Positions 20,861 to 33,200 of a DNA stretch of 64,000 bases are shown one piece after another (positions within the stretch are counted from its first letter, which is position 1; every line of letters begins with the position of its first letter). The notes below the pieces were generated by a model. It saw nothing but the letters and a program-made list of their open reading frames with translations, did no database searches and was not told the origin of the DNA. This stretch comes from Mesostigma viride (Eukaryota; Streptophyta; Mesostigmatophyceae; Mesostigmatales; Mesostigmataceae): positions 1,096,301 to 1,160,300 of the forward strand of contig RPFO01000348.1 of assembly GCA_009746045.1 (NCBI GenBank). Reading direction: 5' to 3'. The translations under genes were made by a program, and so were the position numbers.

Positions 20861-23800
20861 TTACGTGACCTCCATGAGCATCGCAACACCGGCCAGGATC
20901 CACTTGACCTGTGAGACCTTGGAGCGCAGCTGCGCGGTGAACACGTAGCTGGGCCCGCGCTTGGCCGTCTTGTACACGGGGCACATGTAGCTGTCCCGCT
21001 GCTCTGCCTTATCAACCGTGACGGCACGGATCAGGATAACTGGCATATTGACAAACAGCTCCTTGGGCCGTGAGTCGGCCAGCACGCCGCCCTTGTCGTC
21101 CCAGCCGCAGCCCTCGAGGACCATGCCGTGGATGAACGCGCCTTCGCGCGATGGCGCGTCCACACCGTCCAGCTGCTTCTTGGTGACCTCGGTCAGCACG
21201 ACCGTCTTGTCCAGAGGCCAGTCGTTGCGGCGCGCCGTCGTCTGCATGACGGCCGTGAGGAAGGACTGCGGGTTGAACAGCCCCGGCAGCCACGTCGCCT
21301 TGGGGAGCGCCATGTCGGCTGTCCAGTCGGTGAGCTGCTTGATGCGCTCGAGCAGGTTGGCAACCCACGACCCGAGCGGCCGCAGGGAGGGGTACGCCAT
21401 GTTCTCCCACGTCTTGGGCACATTGTCGAGGGACAGCGCGAGCATGAGCTGCTCCATCGCGTCCGAGATGGTCAGGTCGCCCTTGAGACCCAGGTCCAGC
21501 TCGATGAGCGAGCGCCGCACCTCGAACAGCAGCCCGTTCATGCGCTCGATCTCTTGCAGGAAGACGACTGTGTAGGGTGTGCGCTCCTCCACGCGCGACG
21601 TGATGTCCTCCATATTGAAGTCCTCCGGGATCTTCTCCAGCACGTCGTCGAGCAGCGTCTTGGCCTTGTCCTGGATCGACAGGCCGCTCCCGCCGGCGCT
21701 CGAGCGCGGCTGGAGGCTCTGCACGCTCTTGAACAGGCTGTCTGTCTGGAGCAGCCGGTACCCGATCTCGGCGTTGGGGTGCAGCCCAAACATGACGGGG
21801 CTCTCGCCCCCGATGTTGTCCTCCACGTACTGGAGCATCTGCGGGTGCGTGAGGCTGTTGGGCGGCGTGTGGAAGCGCGGGTACAGGTCCATCCCTTCGA
21901 TCAGCTCCTCCTTCATGTAGCTGATCAGGTAGGCCGACACCGTACGCCGGTCCCAGTCGTCGACCACGTGGCCGCCGTACATGATCTCACCAAAGATGTA
22001 GCGCAGGTCGTCCCAGGGCACCTTGGCGTTGCCCTCGAGGTAGTTGGCCGCACACTGCGCACAGTTGACGAGGTCGCCCGTGTTGAACGGGTAGTTCATG
22101 TTCCAGCCCTGGGGGCCGAACTTCTTGCGCTCGAGGAGCACCGAGTGGAAATAGGAGAGCGCGAAGACGATGGACTTGAACTCGCCGATTTTGGCGCAAG
22201 TCTCGTAGTACTCGTCGCTGAAGTTGTTCATTGCGCGCAGCAGGTTGGGCTTGACGCCCTCTGGCGGCTCGTTGGTCAGCTTGATGCTGTTCTGGAGCAC
22301 GTTGATGGGGATGTCCGGCGACGGCTCCGCCGACAGGAAGAGCCGGAACTGCTCGTGGGCACCCTCGGCGAGCTTGTCGACCGCCTTCTCGAGTGGGCCG
22401 GCCGTCCAGCGGGGCGTCAGGTGGATGTTCTGGAGCAGCACCCACCCGCCGTTCTTGTGCGCGTGCATGAGCGCGCGGATCGCGGGCTCCTCCTGCCCCT
22501 GGCCAAGCGAGACGCTTGCGTAGTTGCCCGCCTCGTACGAGAACCCCATGCCCTCGCCCATCTTCTCGACCGCGCCGGCCGCGTCCACGCCGGGGCTGAG
22601 GAAGATGAACATGGGCACACCCGGGCGCGAGTCAGCGAACGAGGCCTTGAGGTTGAACGGGTACGAGGTCACGTAGTTGACACCCATGACGCTCTTGACA
22701 AATTTGGTCACCGAGGAGGTCATGCGGTCGCCACGCAGCGCGCGCATGATGAGCAGCTGCTGGAACTCGGGCAGCTTCTTCCAGTCACCGGGCAGCGGCT
22801 CGTCCTCAGGCCGCTCGAGCTCAATCCAGTCGCGCCAGCGCTTGGCCGACCCGATGATGTCGTCGGGGAGCGTGTGGAACTCCTCGATGTCCTTTAACGC
22901 TTGCACGCTCGACCAGACACTGTTGGACATCCACTCGGGCATCGGGTTGTCCTGCCCGACGGCCTTGGGGGCCTGCAGGAGGAACTCGAACATGGGCATG
23001 TCGAGTGTGCCCTGCTGCCGCATGATACTGATCGTGAGCTGCGCGGCAAAGATGAGCTTGTGGCGCTCAAACAGCCCCTGGCTGATGTACTTGAAGATGA
23101 CAAAGGACGAGCTGGCGATCAGGTTGAGCACGCGCTTGTGCAGGTCGTCAGCGGGCTCCGCGACGTCCATCCCCTTCTTGAGGATGTCCACAAAGTTGGC
23201 CATGCTGTACTGGTACATGTGGTTGAGCACATTGAGCCGGTCGATGAGGAAGTAGAGCAGCGAGCCGCGCGTCGCCACGGGGCGGTAGGCCTCGCGCGCC
23301 TGCGCAATGCCCACCTCAGTCTCCTTGGCGGCGATCACCTTCTGCTCAATGTCGATACTCGTGCGCTTGGTTTCCTCCAGATTCTCGATCAGCTCAATGT
23401 CCTCCAGGATGTCCCCCTGGGAGTTAGACAACCGGAACAGGAGATTGTCCTCCAGGTCCTTGAGCGTGATCTTGAACTCGTTAAGTTGGCGCACGAGCCC
23501 CTGGCGTGTCTCCTCCAGGTCGGCGCGCTCCTTGTTGACCACGAGCGCGAGCAGCTGGTCCTCCAGCCCCTTGGTCGTCACGCTGAAGTTGATGAGTGTC
23601 GTCTGCGCGGCAATCTCGGGCTTGTAGTGCGGGTTGGACAGCTTGGTGTGCAGGTACATGCGGAAGTTGGGGTCATACTCCACCTCCTTGTCGCCCAGCT
23701 TCATAAGCGTGGAGCGGCCGCGTTTGATGACGGAGCGGGAGAGGACCGGGTCCAGGACCGCGTCAATGTTCTCCGACAGATTCTCAACAAGGATCGGGAT

Positions 23801-24203
23801 GCCGTTGGCGATGCAGTTCTCCACGATGTCGATGTACTTGTGCTGCGACAGCTGGATGATCTTGAGCCCGTGCGGGCCCTCCTTGTTTTTGATCCACTGG
23901 ATGCCCTGCAGCTGCGGGTCGATCATGAGCGGCCAGCGCGCGCAGTTGGTGATGATCGCCCCGTTCTCCAGGGAAAGCGAGTCGGAGGGCAGCCCCTCGT
24001 TGGCCCACTTGGCCTGCTCCGTATCGTTGGAGAGCATGGTCAGCGGCTGGATGCCCTCGGTCATCGGGATCTGGCGCTCCTCCAGGTCGGGGATCCACTT
24101 CTCGGACACGAGCGCCGTGCGGAAGCGCGCGTTGAAGGGGCCAGCGTAGCTCACGAACGAGGACGCCAGCATGACATCGCCCGTGAGCTTCTCCTCCATG
24201 ATG
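20861..24203 (-). CDS. DHC: Dynein heavy chain exon 10 (AAA5, AAA6, C-terminal domain)
   Basis: The acceptor is GATGGCAG|CATCATGG. The first base completes Gly and gives IMEEKLTGDVMLASSFVSY, the usual AAA5 start. The AAA6 region includes MPMF-style text FIFLSPGVDAAGAVEKMG and GGWVLLQNIHL. The C-terminal domain ends CPVYKTAKRGPSYVFTAQL, then WILAGVAMLMEV-T and TAA at 20861-20863. The stop lies within ACGTAAGC, which also resembles a donor. The family's normal end point makes TAA the better reading. Confidence 0.95.
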
Positions 24204-27200
24204 CTGCCATCCCGATCAGCCACACCATCAGCCACAACATCAGACGACATACGAGTAGGGGTCAGTTATTCATGGTAAACATCATGCACGCAGCAAGCGA
24301 TGCCCTTCCCTTCCCTTCCCTTCCCTTCCCTTCCCTTCCCTTCCTCCTCTCCTCCCCTCCCCTCCCCTCCCCTCCCCTCCCCTCCCTCCCTCCCCTCCCC
24401 TCCCCTCCCTCCCCTCCCCCCCTCCCCTCCCCTCCCTCCCCCCCCTCCCCTCCCCTCCCCTCCCCTCCCCTTCACTCACCCGAAGAGCTCGATGGACTCG
24501 TTCCAGCGCTTGTTCTCCCCTGACAGCCCGTTGACGAGCCGGTCGGCCAGGTCCACCTTGGTCTTGGTCTTCTCGGCCGTCGCGATGGCCGCGTTCTTGT
24601 CCTCCGTCGCGCGCATGAGGCCCTCCTCCAGCTGGCGCACCCGCGCCTCCAGCTCCGCCACGCGCGCGCGCACGCCACTCAGCCGGCTGTTGGCGTTCTC
24701 CAGCTTCTTGTTCGCTTCCAGCAGCTTCTCGCGCTTGGGCGCGACCACCTGGTAGATGCGGAAATACCTGCCGGGTGGGAAGGGGGAGCACGCAGGGAAA
24801 AAAGGAATTGAGAATTGGGGGAGGGAGGGGGGGAAGAAAAAGTGGTAACAGTTGTGCAGCGTGAGCCATGGGTTGAGGGAAGAAAGAGGTGGATACTGGG
24901 AAAGAGGGATAGAGGGACAGAGGGACAGAAAGAGGCTTCACGTGTGATGTTGTGAGAGAAGATGTAAGCGGAGACCAAGACAAGGACAGGGTGATTGAGG
25001 GGCAGAAAGCCAAATGCGACAGGGATATTCGGATTGACCAGCACGATGCAGACCCAGGGCAGGTGTACAGGCAGATGCTGGGGCCTCGCACGGCAACGCA
25101 CAAGCACGGTGAAAGTATCCATCGGCTACATGCATCTGAAAGTACATGAGGGGTATGCACAGCAACTGTGTGCCTCATTGCATCACAACAAGATGTTGGC
25201 GTTGGCATTCCCAGGGAGATCTGGGAATGTAGGACCCAAGTACCGGACCCGTAAGGCAACAACTGGCATCCTACTGCTAAAACGGCCCCTCAGAGAGAAT
25301 AGCATTATGCATCACGGCAAGCGCAGCCCACTCACTTGCAGATATTGACGACCCAGCCGCACAGCCCAGCAGCGGCGGCCGACTTGCTCTTGATGTACTC
25401 GGGGTTGAAGTTGGGGTTGGACATGAAGTCCTTCTCCACCTTCTCCACGCACTGCACCGGGACGTTGTCCTTGTCAAACTTGTCGCGCAGGAACGACAAG
25501 AACTGGTCCACGTTGCCCATCATCTTCTTGGCCTGGTTCCAAGACAGGTCCTTGGGGATCTTGCCACCGGGCGCCGTGAGCACCATGCACGCTGACCCGA
25601 CCTGCACGACCTCAGCTGCGGGGCTACCGAACGACTTGAGCTCTCCCAGGGACTTCTTGTCGAGCGAGTTGAGCGCCGCCTCAGCCTCCGCAATAATCGG
25701 CTCCGCCGCCGCGAGGTCCTTCTGGCATTCCGCCTGGAACGCCGAGACCTCGGCCGCGATGGCCGCGCACTCCTCCTCATCAGCGGCAGCACCGGACTTC
25801 TGCTCGTCCACGATGGCCTTCTCTTGCCCGATCGACACGATGAGCGCGTCGGTGGCCTGCTTCTTCTCCTCCACGATCACCTGCTCGATCTTGAGGTTGG
25901 CCTGCAGATCCGCGACCTGCGCGGACGCCTGCGCGATCTTGTCCAGGCCCGACTCAAGGCGCTCGCGCTGCTGGCGCAGGTTGGTGCGGCGCGCGTGCAG
26001 GAGCGACTTGTAGAGCGAGATGAGCTCGAGGAAGGACTTGGGCGTGGTGTAGTTGTAGCGGCGCTCCACCTCCAGGTAGCCCTGCGACGCGTCCTTGACC
26101 GCCATGTGGACAAACGCCATGTGGTGCGTCATGTTCTCGCGCACCTCGTCTGTATGTGGCAGGTGGCGGCATCCAGCAAAGCAAAAGAAAGTTGATGCCG
26201 CGGCAGCCAAAGGTGGAAGTCAGCAAATCGGTGAAAAAAAAAAAAGAGGAAGAAGAGAGCGAGAGAGCGAGAGAGCGAGAGAGCGAGAGCGCGCGCGCGA
26301 GAGAGAGAGATGTAAATGGCAGAAAAAAAAGAGGAAATGAGGAGACTTTGATGAAAGACATACTACTAGTACTTCGCAAGGCTACCCCTAGGATGGCTGG
26401 CTTTCAATGTTCTAGTACTAGTGTAAATGCTGGTGGGAATGCTCTCAAAATGAGCTTCCGTCACTATGAGCGAAGGCGAACACAAACAAACACCTCTGCA
26501 GTCGCCCTCTCCCTGCCGTACCCAGCCCTCATTCCCCAGCACTTTCCCACCTCTTTTCTCTGCAGACCAAAATATTTGTCGTACGCCTTCTGCTTGTCTG
26601 AGGTATGGTATATTCGGAGCAGCACGTACCGGGGATGTTGGGGATGTCGGCCAGGAAGCGTCCCGCGACCGACACGAGCGCCTCTTGCGGCCAGCCGTGG
26701 AACCAGTCGATGACCGTGTTGTTGATGAGCGCGGGGAACTGACGCGCGCGCACGCGGAACTTGTCGCCGACGGGCGAGAAGCAGAGTACGACGTGCAGGT
26801 ACTTGCGCACCTTCTCGATGAAGAAGTCCCAGCAGTTGTCGCGCGTGTCCATGATGCCCGCCTGCTTGACCTCGTTGCGCACACTGTTGCAAATGCCATC
26901 CTTGTCCTCGTTCGTGAAGAGATCCGGAATGAAGCCGGACGAGAGCAGGTCGTTCAGGTAGACGAGGAAACGCTCGTCGATGATCTGCGTGTCGGTCATG
27001 AGGAAGACCATGGGGATGGACTTCACGCCAGCGCGGTTGTAGAGCAACACCAGGTCATTCTTGAAGTCCGGCACTGAGTAGCTGCTGGTGACGGTGATCT
27101 GGAAGACCTCAAACCCGCAGATGAAGGACGCGAGGCGGGCGAGCGACTGCTTGCCCGACCCGCCCACACCGACAAGCATGGCGTTGCCGCGAGGCAGGTC

Positions 27201-30200
27201 GATCACGCGCGTGATGCGGCAGACGTGCTCCATGGCCTGCTCGAACAAGACCAGCTCCATGGTCGCGTTCGTGTCGTTGTACTCCGCCAGCTTGTCCTCG
27301 AGCAGCTTCTTGAGCTTGGCGTACGAGTCGGTGCCCACGTAGACTGGCACGTCCTCTGCGTTGCTCTGGCTGAACGTCGTGAAGATGAGCGGGCGGGCGT
27401 CCACCGCCTCTGCGTCCACCTCCTCAAAGTACTTCTTGCGGACCACGTCGAGCATCTCGCCGAACCGGGTCATGTCGGCCTCGTTGACCATGCGGTCGCA
27501 GAAGACGCGCTCGCACTCGTGCACCCAGAGGCGGACAAGCTTGACCGGGTTGGCGTAGAACTCCTTGACCGCGCGGCAGATACCCTGGACGATGTTGGAC
27601 AGGTCGCGCAGGTTGAACTGGTAGTGGAACTTGATGGCCGTCGGGACGAACGTGTTGCTCACGTGTGTGTGGAGCTCCACGGTGGCCTGCGCGGCCTTCC
27701 CGCCCAGCCGCGAGACCTCGCCCTCAAAGTTGGCCAGGTGGCCAGTACAGATGGCAGAGTAGATCGCGTTGAGCTGCTCGTGCGACGGCATCTGGACCGC
27801 GAACGTGGCAAAGTGCCGCTGCAGGCGCGGGTTGATGGTGAAGGACCCAGCGGTCGGGTTCATGCACGCGAGCAGCTGCGTGTTGAGCACCTCCTTCATC
27901 ACGATCTTGACCTTGTCGTACCAGCCGTGGTAGTCGATGCCCTGCCGCAGCAGCTCAAGCGGTGCCTGCGTGTCGTACTTGTCAACAAACGGCATGTTGA
28001 GGTCGTCGACAAAGTAGATGAGCTTCTTGGCTCCGGGCGGGCCGTAGCGGACGCCGGACTTCTTCTCGAGCGTCTGCTCCATGATGTTCTGCATCTCCTC
28101 GGCCGTCGTGAAGCTGTTCAGGTTGAGCGTCGAGAAGATGATCGCCTCGGTGTCGAGCACGCGCAGCTTCTCTTTCATGATCATCGTCTTGCCCGTGCCC
28201 GCGTTGCCCACAAACATGCACGCGTGCTTGCGCTCCACGAGGCCCGAGAGGAGGTACAGGAGGCGCGTCGTGTCCACCGTGGGGACGAAGATGCTGCTAA
28301 AGTTGCCGTCGGCAAAGTAGACAAACGGCTCCACCTTGTCGGACCAGGGCTGGAACTCGGGCACCTCGGCGTTCACGTAGAAGTCGAACACAAGTCCCTT
28401 GTCGGGGAAGCTCACGTTACGCCACTCGGCACGCCACCAGTTGGAGAACTCGATCCGGTAGTCCTTGGTCTTGTCCGTGAGCAGTGCGCCACCCAGGCCC
28501 CACAGGCACGCGAACACGAAGAAGTGCTCGTACAGCTTCTTGTCGATTGCCGCTGGCTTGCCGCCGCCGCCGCCGGCCCCCGAGTTGGCGTTGTTGTCCA
28601 GGAGCGCCTCGAGCACGTAGCACACGGTGGAGACCATGTTGATCTCGACGAGGGGGATGATCTGCTTGAAGTTGCGGCGGATGTACTCGAGTGACTTCTC
28701 CATGTAGCGCCCGAAGAGCTCCGTGAGCACGCCCCGCTCGTTCTTGTCGTCGCGGTTCTCGATCCACGTCTCGACAAACGGCTCCCAGCCGATGTCGTTC
28801 GCGTTGAGGTAGATCACGCCACCGCGGGACACGGTCGCGGGCGAAGCCTGCTTCATCGTGTAGATCTCGAACAGGAGCCGCATCGACGGCGTCAGCGGGA
28901 TGCGCTCGTTGGACGCGAGCGTGAGCATCTTGTTGTCGTCCATGACGGTGTTCATCGACTCGATCCACTCGGCATCGATGTCGCCGTCGAAGATGATCCA
29001 CTGGTGGGGCACGTTGGCCGTGTTGGCCATGTCGCGGAACGTGACGGAGATCAGCCCCTCCTTCCACTCGCGCGTCTGCGGGTGCAGGAACCCGTACAGC
29101 TCGTTACGGGTGACCGACTTGGGGTTCATCGGCTTGCACACTGTCTTCTCGCCGCGCCGGTTCTGCGCGGCCGCCAGCATGCGCCACACCGTCGACTTCC
29201 CGCACCCAGCGGGCCCGAGCACGAAGACGGACCAGCGCACCTCAAGCAGCTCCCTCAGCTGCGTGATCTTGAGCACGAACTTGGGCTCGGGCTGCAGGCC
29301 CGCGTCGCGCGTGGCCTTGGCCACATCCTCCTCGAACGCCAGGTTCTGCGCGCGCGGCACGAGCTCCAGCGTCTTGGGGAAGAGGTCATTGAGCAGGCCC
29401 ATGAAGACGTGCACGTCATCGTTGACCAGCTTGCCAATGTTGAAGTCGCGGAGCGCACGCAGGAGCACCTTGTCCTCGGACATGTCGGGCGCATCACGCT
29501 TCATGCCGCCGGCAACGTTGAGCGTGGTCTTGATCGCGCGCAGCTTCCAGTCGTAGTGGAACTGCTTCGAGAGCAGGTCCTGGCACAGCGTGTACAGGAT
29601 GATGAACTTGCGTGCGAGCACCTTGGACATCTGGAAGCCCTCGCCCAGGAGCATGATCTCAGAGATCAGGTTCAGGTCGGGCACACACATGGACACGGGC
29701 CGGAAGAGCGCCTTGAGGGACTCGGGGAGCTCGGCGCGGCCGGCATAGCCCGGGTTCATGGTGATGAACGCGCACACCGAGCGCTTGATCTGGATCTCCT
29801 CGTCCTCAAACACGAAGCGGTCCTTCTTGGCGCGGATCGCGTCCAGCACCGTCTTGTACTGCGTGGAGCACACAGAGAGCACCTCCACGGGGATGCGGTT
29901 GAACTCGTCGAAGCAGCCCCATGTGCCCGACTGGGCCAGCCCCTTGTAGATGCCGCCCATGATGCGGTAGTCCATCTGGTCGCTGCAGTTGAACACGTAA
30001 ACCATCACGCCGAGCGCGCGGCCCAAGTCCTTGACCGTCTCCGTCTTGCCCGTCCCGGCGGGGCCCGCGGGCGCACCGCCCAGGACCAGCCGCTGCGCCT
30101 GCGTGAGCGTGATGTAGCAGCGATCGGTGAGGGGCGTGATGACGAGGCACCCGCAGTTGCCCACGTACTCGTACGCGTACAGGAAGTCAAAGTCGCAGAT

Positions 30201-33200
30201 GCTGGTCTTGCACGCCTTGCTGGCCTCGTCAAGCGAGTAGCGGAGCTGAGACTGCCACTGGAAGCACATCGGGTTGTCCACGCGGTCGTCGATGAGCTTC
30301 TGGACCACGTCACGCGCGTGCGTGTCGATCGTGCAGAGCGTGATGACCTTGCGGCGGTCGCCCTTGGAGAGGTCCATGCACGTGAGCTTCACGAGCTCAT
30401 CCAGCTGGTCCTGGCACTTCTTCCAGTACTCCTTGAGTGCGCCCTCGTTGCCCTCCTCCATCTGGTCAAAGCACTCAAACACATCCTGCGTGTAGATGAT
30501 GCGGGTGACCGTGACCACGATCTGCGCGCAGTGGTCCAGCAGCCACTTCTCGCGCGGCTTCTCGTCGTACAGCCCCGTCGCCTCCTTGAGCAGCCACTTG
30601 AGCGAAGCCTGGATGTGCGCCAGCAGGCCCGCGAGCCAGATTTCGACCGCGCCATCGCAGGTGAACCCCGTGTGCCAGCCCACGTACTCCTTCTCCCCAC
30701 TGTACATGCCAATGGCCGTCTTGCTGACCACCCCGTCCTTGTCCTTCTGGAACTCGAGGTTGTGCGTGTTGTCAAAGCACTTGGACAGGTGCTTCATGAT
30801 CGGGAACGGCGAGCTGCCCTTGGAGAGGATGTCCAGCAGGTCGCCCGGCGCGACGAAGTAAAATCGCGGGAAGGCGATGCGCTTAGTCTCGAGGTAATCC
30901 GCGAGCGCCTTCTCGCACATCTGGAGCCCCTCGAGCATCTTCTCGAGCCGCTCCAGCCGGCCCTCAAGGTTGCAGGCCTCCACCGCGTTGGGCAGGTCCA
31001 CGGCCACGCGCATGAGGTCCTTCCAGTCGGCGTCGATCGCGTCGAAACGCTTGCTGTCCTCGGGCAGCTGCACGCGGATGTCGGCAGAGCCCACGAAGAT
31101 GGACTCGAGCGCGCTCCACTTTTTCTGCACGTCCACCCACGTCTGGAGGCCTGTGTCCACCCCACCCAGCTTCTTCTGCCACCGGCCCACCTCCTCCAGG
31201 AACTTGGGGTTGCCCTGCAGGGCCGGGTTCCGTGGCGGAGAGGGAGATCGTGGAGAACAGCATGTCAGTATTGTCCTTTGGGGGGTGGGGAAGAGGAGAC
31301 GAACCGAGGGGTAGGGGGGAAGGGGAATCGCAATCAACATGTCACCATGCAACTGCATACAGACATTTAAGCGGGGTGTACCTGGGGAACGACTGCAACT
31401 GCCAGGCAGGCTGGCCCCACCGATAGCTTGACAAAGCCACCGTGTGGGGGAATCTCTCACACAAGGCTGAGGTCATCCGGAGCAGAGCATACGCTGCACT
31501 AGGTAGTGTAACACAGTAAACACTGAGTATCAACCCTAACTTAGCACCCTGGTTTCCTACCTTGACAAAAAATATAAACAAAACTGGTTGTACACAACAC
31601 ACCTGTCTTATAACAGCGGCCATGCATGCCGGAGTGTACTCGCACACCTCCCCCGCCCACTATCACCCCCATCCCGGAGGCACCATTGCTTACCAGCACG
31701 CATTCTCCCCCCCTCCACCAGCACATAGAAACGCGGAATCCAACATCTTTATCATGGCTGCCTTGCAAAAGCAACAGGCATTCAACCCCATCCCTCACCT
31801 GCACGCACCCTCGCCCCGATTCTACACCTGCACGCACTCCGCCCCCCCCACACCCTCACCTGGACGTATTTCCCGGCAGACATGTTCTGTAGCTGCAGCT
31901 GGTCGTTCTCGAGGGCCTCCACCACCGCGTCGTCGACGTGGAGCACCATGACCTCCGTGTCCTGGTACATGACAAACCCGAGCGTGAGGTTGAGCCACGT
32001 CTCGTCGATCTTCTTGAGCGCCTTCTCGATGATCAGCTCCTTCTGCGCGCGGTCCACGATCTCGTTCACGCTGTCCACGTGGTCGTGGAGGCGCAGGTTG
32101 AGCAGGTCGCCCAGGTTGAACTTGTCGTCCATGACAAAGTGCACGTGCGTCGCGCGCATGAGCTGCTTCCAGTGCCGCTCGCGCATGCTCGGGTGATGCA
32201 GGTCGTTCACCAGCGGGAGCGACGTCAGCAGCGCCTTGGCCGCGTTCTCCAGCAGCTTGTAGCTGTCCCAGTTGCGCACCGCCTTGTTGAGCTGCTTGAT
32301 CTCCTTGGACAGCTTCTTCGTCTCCTCGATAAGAAAGTCGACGTCGATCTTGTCCCATAGCGTCTTGCGCCAGCTCTGGAACGTGTCCATGACCACGCTG
32401 ATCATGTCCCACAGCTGCTTTAGCAGCAGCATCTCCTCCTTGCAGCGCTTGAGGTCCTTGTAGTCGACCACGACAAGCTCGAACAGGTCCTGGCTCTCGT
32501 TCAGCTCCGTCGCCTCCTTGAGGATGGTCATGAGCGAGCCGTACTTGAGCAGCGGGGGTCCCTGCGCGCCGTGGTGGAACGTGTCGATCAGCTTGTACGC
32601 CTCCTCCACATGCTCCAGTGCCAGCATGTCCGCAGGCACGCCGAACGGGGCCTTCTTGAGGAAGGACTGGCGGAAGTCGTCGACCTTCATGCGGAACTCC
32701 TCGCTCGTTGCGCGGATCTGCTGCGCCTCGGCCTCCTGGATCCCCGCCACGCTCTCGCGCACCTGGAACATCTTCTTCTTGATGCCCTCCCACTGCATCG
32801 GCGCCTCCTCAAGCTTCTTGAGGATGGTGTCGGGCATCGCAATGCCGTACTTCTTGAGCAGCGTGACCGTGTGCATGAGCGGGTCAAACATGGCGTCCGT
32901 CGTGTCAGTACGGTTTCGGATGTCGCGCATGGAGCCCATGACCGCGTAGAGAATCCCCCGGCTCTCCTCGTCGTTGCCCACCTCTTTGTCGCGGTCGAGC
33001 GTCCCGTTGCTGCGGTCCATGAAGTCGTACAGCTCGTCGACGCTGTTGACCACCTTGTTGGTCAGGTAGTGCGTGTACAGGAACACCCACTTGGTCGCCC
33101 ACGTGGACAGCGTCTGCTTGATCGGCTTGGCGTCGATGCGCAGCCAGCCGATCGTGATCGTGGCGGGGAGCTGGTGGATCTCCTCCTGGACCGCCTTGTA

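Noticed and set aside
21128-22897. A 589-codon plus-strand frame, and similar antisense frames at 22901-24523 and 29004-31370
   Set aside because: They lie antisense to conserved dynein motor exons. GC-rich codon bias commonly leaves the opposite strand open, and the sense frame carries all the motifs.
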